A stretch of 64,000 bases of DNA from Oscheius onirici (taxonomy: Eukaryota; Nematoda; Chromadorea; Rhabditida; Rhabditidae), in assembly GCA_932521025.1 (NCBI GenBank), contig OW051472.1, forward strand, positions 5,084,001 to 5,148,000. The letters run 5' to 3'. The notes beneath the pieces were generated by a model, which searched no databases, had not been told where the DNA came from, and worked only from the letters and a program-made list of their open reading frames with translations. Shown here in pieces: positions 38,667 to 49,700 of this stretch; positions within the stretch are counted from its first letter, which is position 1; each line of letters starts with the position of its first letter. A program made the position numbers and the translations under genes.

Positions 38667-38830
38667 TCAATCATCTTCGCTGTTAAAACACCTGAAAGTT
38701 GGTTATGCGAGGTCATAAAAACAGGATACCGGTAAATGGCAATCAGGGTGGAGAGAAGGATTGCAACGACGAGGACGCCTATTCCGATTTGGGTCAGCAG
38801 GTCCCAAGCAAAGATGGCGTTTGCATCCAT
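38667..38830 (-). CDS. Predicted 41-aa single-pass membrane micropeptide
   Basis: Two exons on the minus strand (38830-38730 and 38691-38667) joined by a 38-nt intron (GTATCC...TTTCAG) give 41 aa. It consists of MDANAIFAWDLLTQ, a strong TM helix (IGIGVLVVAILLSTLIAIY) and a short acidic end RCFNSEDD. Without splicing the frame would run to 61 aa with a different end. Length, one helix and flanking charges look like a real small integral membrane protein, but no family is recognised. Confidence 0.45.
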
Positions 38831-39563
38831 ACAATGTTGAGGCGAGAAGGAGAACCGTAGGGACTACGTGTGTTGACCAACATGGTCCCGCGCAGCTGAC
38901 TGACAGTTGCCTCACGCCAGTCTTTCAGCCTAACGGACACAGACTACCGAGTACATGTGAAGATTGTATTGATGTTGGCACAAAGACAAGTGAGTATGGC
39001 AAAAGAGAGCTCAGCATGGTGTTACAGCAGCGGTTTCCCATGATGTGTGTTTTACATGCTTATGCAGAATGAACTTGACGCGTGGCGAGGGGACTTTAAC
39101 CCCCGCCCCAGGACTTCGAGAACATTTTTAGCATTTGATGAGCTCTTCGACTTCGCAGTATAGCAAAGCTTTCTTTGTTAGTAACTGAAATATTGCTTTG
39201 AGTGCAAGGTTCGAAAAAAAAAGTCAACTTTTATCCCGTTTTCAACTAGTCAAAACTAATCAAACAACTAGTTTCTGTTGGAGTCATTGAGTCGTCAGTT
39301 GGCCGCGTGAGCTGTCGTCTTCTTCGGAAGCCGGTCAAATGTTTATACTTTTCCACATTAGTCTCCAACTGTTTCACTCGAACTATCAGTTACCTCTTTT
39401 TTACACTTTGACTATATTTGTCCCGAACAGCTCAGCCTACGAGCTTCAGTTTTTCGTCCAAATATCCTTTTCCTTGTCCGACTACGACAAAAAGTTAAAA
39501 ATGAAAGAAAAGACTTGACCTCAAATAATTCATACAGCGTGTTCTACCTAGCCTATGAAATAT
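38831..39563. other. Intergenic region, no gene seen
   Basis: No supported gene between the micropeptide and the mucin-like gene. Confidence 0.4.
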
Positions 39564-40872
39564 CTATGGTTTTCTTGGAATTACCGGCGGAGTTGCCCTC
39601 TTCTTCAAATCGCTCTTGTTCTGAAAACAGTGATTTGTGTACAGAATAAACTAACCAAGGGCAAGATGGTGTTGTCGTTTTCACTGACCACAATCGACTG
39701 GCTTTTCGATCTCTCCACTATCTCCACGTCACTACCAATATCAAACACCTGATTGAGATTGTTGTCAAAGACGAGACTGTTCCGTATGCTGTGACTCTTC
39801 TCCGGATTCTTGTCAGCCTCATGCCGCATGTTGCCCTTGTGTTCAGCGTCCACGTGAAGCGGACCCATAAATCTAAAGTTTTCTTTGGTGATTTGACCCG
39901 TCTCCATGTTCTTCGGCATCATATGTCGCTTCTTCTTTTTCGGCCGGTCCACCATTACCGGCGGATTCTCCGGGGGCGTTGGAAGTGGTGGGAGATCATG
40001 AATGTTGAAAGGACTGCTCTTCTGCTCCACACTTTTCGGCACCGTAAGGGTTTTCGGTTTCTTCTTAAGCTTCTTCTCCTTCTTCCTTTGAATCATCACC
40101 ACCACGACACCGACGACGATCGCAACAATGACCAGCACAATGATCACTCCAACGATCACTCCTGTCACTGTTCCGGAAGTACTTTCAGTACGCGTATCGC
40201 CAGCCAATTGATCACTACGGATAGTACTTTCTTCAGACGCGTCTTCCAGAGCAGCAACTGCTGTCACGCTCTCCCTAGTAGTTTCACCAAAAGTCGCATT
40301 AGTTGTCGGGGTAGAAGTCAGGTTCGTTGCCATGTCCCTGGTTGTTGTGGTCAGTGTGACTCTTGTAGGCTTAGTTGTTGTCGGTTTTGTAGTGGGAAGA
40401 GCTGTCGTAGGAATCTTAGTGGTTGTGGTATAGGGAGCGGTGGAGGTAGTTGTAGTTGCAGGTACCTTGACCGTTGTCATTAGTCTTCTGGTAGTCGTAG
40501 CCTTTTTTGTGGTTGTTGTAAGTATCTTGGGGGCTGTAGTCGGCACAGTGGTTGGAGCAGGCTTTTTGGTCGTAGTAGTGGTTGACGTTGCCGGAGGAGG
40601 CTTGGTTGCTCTAGTTAATATAGTAGTCACAGGAGGCTTGGTAGTGGTTGACGGAGCTTTTGTATGGGTTGCCTTAGCAGTTGACTGTGTGGTAGCTACG
40701 AGCTTATTCGTCGTTTTCATTGAAGTTGACTTAGGACAATGACAGTAACAGTCACATGGAGTGATAGACACATGGACAATAACATGAACAGTGTCAGTAA
40801 CATGGTCAGGAATAAGGAGAGTAACAGTTACAGAGATCTGGTTACTCGAAGTGTATTTCAAATTTTTCGCCC
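39564..40872 (-). CDS. Mucin-like single-pass membrane protein (5' partial)
   Basis: A long exon (40872-39656, with its 5' boundary uncertain) and a last exon (39620-39564) are in phase. A Cys-containing stretch (PCDCYCHCPK) leads into about 150 residues dominated by Thr, Pro, Lys and Ser (TTTTKK, TTKPTTTKPT), a likely O-glycosylated stalk. A single TM helix (VIVGVIIVLVIVAIVVGVVV) follows, then a basic stop-transfer (RKKEKKLKKK) and a cytosolic tail with the Pro-rich LPPLPTPPENPP, an SH3- or WW-type target. No signal peptide is in the open frame, so at least one upstream exon is missing. No enzymatic domain. A cell-surface mucin or adhesion-type receptor is inferred; no family is recognised. 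Confidence 0.6.
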
Positions 40873-40990
40873 CTAGATTACGGCAAAAGTTTGAGTCTAG
40901 AGATTTCGCGACAATTAGGTTTCGAACTTGAAAAAGGAGTTGGAAAAGTTGTAGGGGTCCAAAATGGGGTACGGCGTAATTAAGACAGGA

Positions 40991-42188
40991 ACTAGTGACA
41001 GTATACCCTCTCACCAATGGCAGCACAATGAAGCGTGAGCCAAGACGGTCCACGGAACACCTCGGACCGAATGACCTTCCAACCAGTCTCTGAGAAGATG
41101 TCGTCGCTTGTCCCAACATCAAGATCTCGATTCAGAGCATTGTTCTGAAGGAATTTCTGACTGAAAACGACAAAACTCACAATGAAGCCGAGAATGCAAG
41201 CCAAAATGAGAATGATCCTTAGTCCGGAGGCACCAATTGAGAGTCCATGGATCTGACTGGTCCTTTTCGGGAAGCGGCTTGGAAGCACAATTTAGCGATA
41301 AATTTCGGGTTGGCTGAAACGAGATTAAAATCGAAGATACAAAAATCTACTTCGTCATATTCCAGACGACGGTGTACTGTAGGTCGAGCTGAAACTGTTC
41401 GCTCTTCTCATTAATTTCTTGCCTATCTCCGACTAGAACGTCCACCTAGAGAATCTAAAGGAGTGGTGAGGAGTGTCAGATTCAAACTGCTACCGTATCC
41501 TTGTTCGACTTGACGAAAAAGACCATAGACGTGTAGAGAAAAACCTTGTGGGAATGGGGAAACAGCACTAGCGTCTCTTCGACTACACCGACCTTTTGAC
41601 GAACTTTGATGTCATCTGGAATCTTTGAGTCAGAGTACTGATTCAGTTCTTTTCTTCCGATGCGAGATAGAACCTTTTACTTTTATTTTATATATATTTA
41701 TACTTTTGTTAGTGATCACAGTTGTAAAAATGACGATTGTGATGCTCACGACTTCTACAACTTTTATAGCGCGTTCCAGATCTCACAATACGTTTAAACG
41801 AATCGATCATTGGGAAGTAAAACTAAATCCCACCTAAGAAGAACTCAAAATAGTAATCCCTCTCGATGGCGCAGATCAGAGTCTTGATTTCGGTTGTGGT
41901 CACATTCTTTTTGCCGCAAAGACTCGTCTTCGTCGTATTCTGCCCGAATTTGATGACAAACGACGACTCGGCCATCTGATCACCCTCCATCTCTTGGCCG
42001 AGCGACAGCGACTTGTGTACAATGTTCTCCGGTCGACAGAATGGCATCTCTTAGTAGTGATACGTCTCGTGAGGATTGCCCGACCTTGTTCACATAGACG
42101 GCTATCTGTAGTATTTTGAACTTTCTTCTCAAGAAAATTATGGATACCTGGTCATTTAGCCTATGCTTCGGAATCCCGGCATAGACCG
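40991..42188 (-). pseudogene. TM9SF1-like (nonaspanin) pseudogene, truncated
   Basis: Minus-strand segments match the TM9SF lumenal domain in order. AVYAGIPKHRLNDQ and AVYVNKVG come first, then the NPHETYHY/EMPFCRPENIVHKS region, MEGDQMAESSFVIKFG, AIERDYYFEF and LFPHSHKVFLYTS. The first TM block follows with GWKVIRSEVFRGP. The frame is broken several times. After KVG the frame shifts (about 8 nt lost against PYHNP). The Tyr expected in HYYEMP is TAA (near 42051). A second in-frame TAA lies just before IVLPSRFPKR (near 41289). The eight remaining TM helices are absent from the window. It therefore appears to be a decayed copy of a normally essential endomembrane sorting protein. Confidence 0.72.
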
Positions 42189-42666
42189 CTGTGAAGAAGA
42201 GAAAAGACGCCCGAGGCCATCAGGACGAAAAATTTTCAATTGCCTCAATTTTTCGGGGAAAAAATTCTTCGCTTTTACTGCAAACTTTTTGTTTTTAAAC
42301 TAAAAAAATTATTTTGGCAAGTTATGCTTTCAGTTTCGAAGGGAAATGAATTGTGGCGAAGTACGAAAGGAAACGATAGGAAATGATGGTTGGAAAACGA
42401 AGACGATAAGATCTCCGTCTTTCGTAGAAATCTATCGAGGAAAAGGGATGAATAGAGCGTGTGGAGGACGAGCCAAATATAGTTGCCACGTCGCGATTGG
42501 CCGGTGCATGGATACCCAGCAATGCTATTGGGGGGAAAACTTCCGCTGGAAACAATTTAATTTCAGACATAAAGCGGAGAAAAAACAAATCAGTAACGTC
42601 ATGAAAAACCGGAGGACGGGAAGATGAAGAATCTCTTGCGGCTACATACGTCGCGTGTTGGCGTAG

Positions 42667-43735
42667 TTAGCGTGTCGATAGCTGCTTTGGTCCCTTAACA
42701 TGTTTGCGATAGTCCCTGTAGGAAAAGAACAATTTTTAAGTGGAATTTTGGTGTTTTTCTAGATGCAGTGGATGCTCGTTTGGGGTGGGAAGAGTTAGTT
42801 CTGCTTACAAGGGACAGAAACAAGCAGGGAATTTTGACAGAAATACCATGCAACAAAAAAGACAGATAGACAGAACTACCTTCTCTCACCGAGCAATCTC
42901 CACTAGAGAAACCATTAGTGCCCACAAAACTCAGAAAATCATGCTCGGAAACCGGGGCTAAAACTCACTTGAGGCAATCATTATGCAACTTGTATTCCAA
43001 AACGGCGTTCTCGGGCAGGTGGAGCTGACGCTGAAGGGCATCTCGAATTCGAACAACGACACCTTTATCACTAGCAGTTCTGAAGAGAGATTTTTTGCTA
43101 TAAAAACGACAATTTCGACAAACCTGCTCCATAGCGAAATGATATCTTCCTGGTTTCTGATGGAACAAACGGCTCCACAGATTTCCTCGCCGACCAGGAA
43201 CTGTTCTCCGATTATGGCCAGCAGGAGGTTTTCCCAGAGACGGTTGGACAGGCCCTGAAAAGTTTTTTTGTGCCTGATAAATGAAATTGCACTTTTTTCA
43301 CGCGCAATATCCACTTTCCTCCATTGACATTACTCGGGTCCTCCCAAACCGGCTTGATACCTTTCTTGAAGAAGTGTAGATCTGTCTTATTATCGCTACT
43401 CTTTTCGAATTCTTAATTTGGTGTTGAAAACTATACTGGATGAATACAAACCCTGAGGCCGCTGGAGATGACTATAGACATTCCAGAACTGTTCGATAGA
43501 CTTGACGGCTGCGATGGGCTGAACAAACTGCGAGTATTCTTCAGGATTGAAGGCTTTTGGCCGGAAGAAGTAGGAAAATATGTAGGTGTGCTCAAGGGGA
43601 TGCTCCTGGGCTCCAACGGGCATTTCTTCCTGAAACTTGCAAATTTCGTAATAAGTAAAGCATTCTTACCACAAACACGGGCTCCACTTTGCTGGGGAGA
43701 TCAAGTGAGTTGACCCTGGCCATGAAATCGGTCAT
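42667..43735 (-). CDS. EIF4E2: eIF4E2/4EHP cap-binding protein
   Basis: Six exons on the minus strand (43735-43670, 43629-43437, 43381-43293, 43254-43124, 43079-42969, 42715-42667) join in phase to 212 aa. The body follows 4EHP throughout: SIEQFWNVYSHLQRP, FFKKGIKPVWEDP, GGKWILRVKK, RLWENLLLAIIGEQFLVGEE, ICGAVCSIRNQEDIISLW and ENAVLEYK. 4EHP binds the mRNA cap but not eIF4G, and so represses translation of selected mRNAs, including miRNA targets. The first cap-stacking region reads YIFSYFFRPK where vertebrates have YTFWYSRR, a local divergence worth noting. Exon 2 was ended at A|GTATAG because this restores the QGLYSS segment matching the family. Confidence 0.92.
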
Positions 43736-44379
43736 TTTTACTGTTCTGCAAACTAATATCAGATTTTTCTAAAAGGGAAATATCGAATAGATAGTGGGAA
43801 AAGAGTTTTTGCAATCAGTGGCTGTAAGAACATGTATACGCGTTTTCCGCAAGAATACTGGAAAAACTCTAAAAAAATAGTATGTGGAGCAGTTTGGAAA
43901 AAAAAAACGAAAAAAGTCCGCAAAATTTTGATTTCGTTGTTTTCGCGCTGTCCCGTTTTCACGCGAAAACGCGCCAGTTTCTCTAACTTCAAAACATTCC
44001 AGAACCAGAATTTGGGATTTTTTTTTCATGGCCTGCTCGTTTCCCGTTTTTTTTTTCTCCCAGTGTTTATGCGTGAAAGTTATATATTTTCGAACAGAGT
44101 CAAGGAAAAACAATCTTTGTATATTTTCCTATTACGTGACTATAAATATTGCTAAATACTAAATAAATATATATTGCAGCAAAAGAGCTGCAAACTGACT
44201 GGAAAATACAGAAATGTTTGAAAGACGTTTACTGTAGCCAAAGATCGTGCGCCGGAAAACTTCATCTTCTATTTTGGCGTTCACGCTTCTCTTGAAGAGG
44301 TCACTCTTACTTCCCGTTTTGTCATTGTCACTCTATTATTTCAAAAATAAAGATGTAACATATTTTTCAGCCGTTGTAA
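43736..44379. other. Intergenic region between divergent genes
   Basis: This AT-rich stretch separates divergently transcribed 4EHP and UBXN7 and presumably holds both promoters. No coding frame is supported. Confidence 0.4.
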
Positions 44380-46436
44380 ATGGACAGTGGCAGCAATAAA
44401 CGAGAGCTTTTCGAGCAGTTTGCTAGCATTACCGGTCAGTTTTTATTCATCTGATTTCTCAACGGACAATTTGTAGGCTGTAAAACTAACAGAAAAATCT
44501 CTCACTTCTTGGAAGCCAGTCATTTCGATCTACCCATGGCCGTCGATTTGTATTTCGCTGCAGAAGCCCAGCCGGAAAATGACGATGTGTTAGTTTTGTT
44601 AGCTCGATTCTGTCATCATCTGTTTAGAGCCATGCTGTCCGATGACGAAGAAGAAGCCGAATCGGCTCAAGGACCAAGCAAAGTACAGCCTCCCAGCACA
44701 TCCAAAAATTTGCATAAAAATGGAAAGAATGGCTATCATAATCACGAGGAGCCGGTTGGTTTTTCGAGTTAACTACTAGATTTGGTCTATAGAGCTTACG
44801 CTACATCATGCGGGTCTCGAACAGATACAAACCCTCTAGGTTTACAAAAAGGGCTGGGTTCTTATGTTCGCCATAAAGCTCTAAACGCGGCATTCCTTCA
44901 GGTCCGTGCCCCTATCCCATCCACAAGAGGCACTATTGTGCAAGCTCCCTACAGTGCACAGTATCAGGCTCCTGCAGGTGGTCCGACCGACAATGTTTTC
45001 AACCAAAGACTCGATTTTCGTCATCAAGGTATAAACATTTTGCTGACCTTTACAAACCGTGATCTTTAGTTGAAAATGAGCGCATCCGCGAGCAGCTGGG
45101 AAGACTGGATCCTCAGCCGCAACGACGTAATGCGTCACGAGCTTTGGCTCAAGAAATGGACCGTCGTTCCATGTTGCAGAACCTCTTCAGACCACCAACC
45201 GATATCAGTTTCATGGGTCCATTCGAAAGTGCCAAGGAAGTTGCCTCCGAAATGGGAAGATGGCTTCTGGTCAATGTGCAAGATGTGAAGGAATTTGCCT
45301 GTCAAACACTGAATCGCGATATTTGGTCAAACGAAGGAGTCAAGGAGCTCATCAGAACTAATTTCGTCTTTTGGCAGGTTGAAAATTCTCCTTCTTTTTG
45401 CAAAATCATGCTCAGATCCGTCACGATTCCGTGGACGGCCAGCGTCTCACCAACTACTACAAATTGAAATCCTTCCCGGCAATTTTCATACTCGATCCAA
45501 GAACGGGCGAACTCGTCGAAACGTTGACCATCAAAAAGCAGGATCCCGTCTCCATTTGTGACTTTTGTATGTGTTTTCCTCTAGAAAGTTGTGTAATCCC
45601 CCTTTAGTGACCTCGTACTTGGACAAATTCCCCGACTATTATGCTCACGACAAGTTCCTCAAAGGAGCCGCTGAAGCCATCGATACAGACGCTTTCCATC
45701 CTGGTAATGTGCCCGAATTTGCTTCTGAGGTGAGCTCATTGAACTGATTTTGAATAACTGCCAAGTTTCAGCCAGAGTGCAGCAAATCCGCCCTATTCGA
45801 AGAAGAAGAAATGGAGCGTTGTTCGAGAAAGAGAAAAGGAGGCAGCGATGAGCAGAATGGCAAGAAGGCCAAGGTAGAATACATTGGTACGTTTTGCTGT
45901 TCTTTTTCAAGCCTCATGGAATGTTTATAAACAATGCTTTTGAGTGCCATTTGGCACTACTGCTGTGCAGAGTTACTGGAAGTTGCGCACCAACAGCTTA
46001 TTATACGGTTTCGATATGTAGCAAAGTTCGGCAACTATCGTATACCTGCTCATTTGAGAACATGCAATAAATCAACGTGCAGATCTGCTGAACGAGCCGA
46101 CGCGCCTTCTCACCGTCGTAGACAAAGACGAATGGCAGCAGGAATGTTCGTCTAGCGGAGAGATGTGCCGCATTCGATTGAAGCTACCCGACGGCAAGAT
46201 GGAGACGATCGAGATTACGAACGAGAGCAAATTGAAGGTTTGTCCTTACTTTGTCACGGAAAAAGGTAACATTTTAGGCACTTTTCGTCTTCATAGCCGG
46301 TCGAAATCTGACGCCGAAGGAGCACACTTTCGTCCTATCCTTCCCACGTCGTGAGTACTCTGTCGACGAAGCTGATCGCAGTCTGTCGGCTCTCGGCTTC
46401 TCCCGCAACGAGATGGTTCACGTTGAACTGAAATAG
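44380..46436 (+). CDS. UBXN7: UBXN7 (UBA-UAS-UBX protein, p97 cofactor)
   Basis: Nine exons (44380-44434, 44477-44754, 44902-45028, 45070-45377, 45416-45566, 45608-45729, 45772-45886, 46083-46237, 46278-46436) join in phase to 489 aa. Order: UBA domain (residues 1-50, KISHFLEASHFDLPMAVDLY), an acidic/low-complexity linker, a UAS thioredoxin-like domain (FRPPTDISFMGPFESAKEVA, NVQDVKEFACQTLNRDIWSN, FPAIFILDPRTGE), a Lys-rich probable nuclear signal (RCSRKRKGG, GKKAK), and a C-terminal UBX domain (LTPKEHTFVLSFPRREYS). UBXN7 links the AAA ATPase p97/VCP to cullin-RING ligases and ubiquitinated substrates such as HIF1-alpha. The ATG follows TTTTTCAG by nine bases. Confidence 0.93.
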
Positions 46437-46720
46437 AAACCGTTTTTGTGTATAATACTCCCTTTACTAAATGTAGCTACCGGTATTCTTCTTCTCTGCT
46501 TATCTTCGTCTATCCCGTGGTCAGCTGTCATTCTTCGCTTCTACTGCGTGTCAAATGTAATCTCTTTTTCTCCCTATCCTTCCACAAAATGGGTACATCT
46601 TTTGCTGTCTGTTCATTAAACTTGTTTTAAAGTTGTCGTATCGTGGATCTTCGCGGATTTCCCGATAATTATATATCACTTTTTGGCCTAATTTTCAGCT
46701 ACATGTTACAGCATTAATGA

Positions 46721-49700
46721 ATGGCCAGTGACAGAGTCTGGGAACTTTGTGACCGGCTCCGAGCCGAACGACTTCTGATAGCCAGTGAAATTCATTCGCT
46801 GAAAGATCTGCACACGGATGTGAAAAAGAAACAGATTAAGCTGAGTTTGCAGTCGTGGAAAGGCGGACAGCTGGCTGTAATTATCGGTTTCTCTAAAAAA
46901 AAATCCTCATTTTAAGCAAAACTCTCGTCGGCTATTAGGCTCTCACCATCTCGTGTCACCCGATAATTCCTGTTCTATTGTCTCTCAGCTCGAAGCTTGC
47001 GAGCCGGTTGAAGCTTACAAGTGAGTTTTTTGAAGAATAATCTAGCTGAGAAGCCCCTGAATACTACTCTTTTCTTCTACCAAAATGTGTATTTTTAGGG
47101 TTTTTCACACTGATAATCGAAAACATGCAAGAAATGTGAACTTTTAGTCTTTTGTCTAAACCTGGTCGAGTATAATACAATTTTTTGGTAATAGTTCGGC
47201 AGGCAACCCCGTTCGTTTGAATTTTTGCGCGGGCTTTCTCAAACTCGCTAATCTGGCGTTTTTAGCTATTTTCCACCCATTATTTCACTTTCTCGATGCT
47301 TTTATCGAACTCATCGTGTAAAACAACCCCTTAGACACTGGATTCACACTAAAATTGAAAGAAACTAACTAAAGGCACGTTTCGACAATATCACCCTCTA
47401 ATTTAGATTTTTCTCAATTTTATCGTGAATTAAGTGTCTAAGGGTTCTTTTACACGCTGAGTTCGATAAAAGCAACGAGAGGTGAAGTGAAATAATAGGT
47501 GGAAAATAGCTGAAAACGCCAAAATAGCGAGTTTGAGAAAGCCCACGCAAAAATTCAAACAAACGGGGTTGCCTGCCGAACTATTACCAATTTTTTATTT
47601 CCTCTTATTTTTTTGCTGTTTCAGACGACTCGGTCATCATTATTCGAATGTGGCCTATCTATTAACATTATTGTCCCGAAATCCGGCTGCAGTTGCTGAA
47701 GTTCTTAGCTCTTGGGATGGTCTCCATGTTAGTTTTTGGGGCAATTCGAAAAATCATCTATTTTTTAGAATGTTCCAATCGAAGATCTCGTTCATTCGAT
47801 TTTTTCGCTAGTCTATGGAAATGGGGCTTATCCTACTGACGAACAACATCTTCTGGAAGTTCTTGCCCATCTAATCAAGACACAGCTTGTCTCTGCCAAT
47901 AATCCTCGTCTAATTCTTCGAAAAGGGAACAGTGCCTTCCCCAGACTGTACAAACTATTCAGCGAGGCCCTTTTCTCCGTAAAAGTGGGCTTTCCTGTCT
48001 TTTTAATAAAGTATCATTATCTCAGATCTTCCTCACATCGGCTCTACACGATTCAGTCATGCTCGTCCTGTGTCAAGACGACATATTTCTCGATATCGAT
48101 CCTGCGAAATCGCCCCAGCGTTTTCCTGCCGTGGAACGAGCTCGTCGCTTTGGGACGGATCCAACCAATCCACAATATCACAAACGGCTTCTGGCTCATC
48201 GGAAGATTATCGTTGAGAAACTTGTTCTCCTGGCTCATGGATTTATAAAAGGTACTGTTTTCGTCGCCCTTCTCTAAATCTTCCAAATGTTCAGGCATAC
48301 TCGATTCTTTGTGTTGCTTCCCAGACAGTCTCGTCTGGCTCGTCCAACAGATGCATCGGAATCTCGTCGAAAACCAGCGTATGTCCGAGGCCGAAGCTTT
48401 CCTCATCTGCACGGATCTGATTGTGACAAGTCTGCTCTGTCCGGCTATTACAAACCCCGAAAATATTGGCGTGATCAGCGATACTCCCATCAGTCACATT
48501 GCTCGCTTCAATCTCATGCAGATTGGTCAAATTATTCAGGTTTTTTTCTCTCCCTTTTTCGACTTAATGAATATAATTCAGACCCTGGCCCTCAGTCGCT
48601 ACGAGGCCCCGCCTCCGCATTTCCAGACCTTCACCTCGCAATTCAACGATTCGCCCATATGTTCGATCATCGACACGCTCCTGGGACGAGAGTGTCCCGG
48701 CCTCGAGAATCTCTACCCGACAATCCTTGGAGAAGCAAGCATGACGGGCGAGGAAATGTTGAAAAGGCCACATTTTATGGGATCCGTCTGGGAAGTCAAT
48801 AATTTGGTATCTACCATATTTAAGTAATTGAAAATACAATTGCGTAGATTGCTGTCCTCAAAACCGACGCCGTTAGTAGCATCAGTTCCTCGGAGACAAA
48901 AAATGAGATTCTGGCGGCTAGCAATCGTCTTCCGGCAACGTTTTCGACGGAAATTTACCAAAATGCCGCCGATGCGACCTCTCCGCCAGCTACTAGACAG
49001 AGTCGACTGAGAAACTTTGCTGATCGAGGTTTATTTTAATTTGTTTAAAAAAAACCTGTAATTTTAGTTCACAGCTCATTGGGACAGTCACCGACTCGCG
49101 GCTCGAATGAATCCAATGGCCAGACGGGCGTCTCTCTTCCGCCAGAATATTTCGATGTTGTCGTCTTCGATCTGATGGACGAGATGGAACTTATCGGGCT
49201 CGTTTCGGAGGACAAGTACATGGTTCGGGAGAGTCGTTCCAACAAGAAAAGGCTTTCTGAGAGCGGAAAGAAACGAGCACGGTTTGTCGAGGATGATAGC
49301 ATAGGTAAGGGCATTTCTTCTTCTTCAAGGAAATCAGATAAAGGTTACATGTTGGCTTGTAAACGTTTTATTTATTATTCATTTAAAAGAAGTTTATTCG
49401 TTTTGAGACCCAATTTATAACATCGACGTCGATGCGTAATCTTGGTATAGAACTCAATACAAAAAACAGCTATTTTTAAAAGACTTCAGACTTCAAAAGT
49501 TGCGATGCGAGGAAAGTAATTGATATCGAAGAAACACTTTGGACTCTTGGATATTTATTTGTGGAAAAGAATATAACAATAATACTTCTGCAATATAAGC
49601 AGAGACACAAATCAGAATCTGGGGAACAACAGGAAGATTTGAAGGGTGCCTGTTTTGGCGGGTAAATTGGGGATCGTGACGCGACCCAAAGTAACGAGGG

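Noticed and set aside
39791-40483. 230-aa plus-strand open frame
   Set aside because: It is the complement of the low-complexity Thr/Pro-rich mucin exon; its His/Arg/Cys-rich composition is an artefact of that repeat.
40872-41050. Fusion of the TM9SF segment to the mucin-like exon
   Set aside because: The junction is in phase, but the TM9SF part has in-frame stops, and the topology would put the glycosylated stalk on the wrong side of the membrane. I treat them as separate units.
43452-43629. Shorter 4EHP exon 2 ending at CAGG|GTTTGT
   Set aside because: It deletes a conserved loop; the donor at 43436 restores the QGLYSS segment and keeps the same phase.
44566-44610. A short intron in UBXN7 exon 2 (GTGTTA...TTTAG)
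   Set aside because: No donor there keeps the frame with that acceptor, while reading through keeps the UBA-linker frame open and in phase with exon 3.
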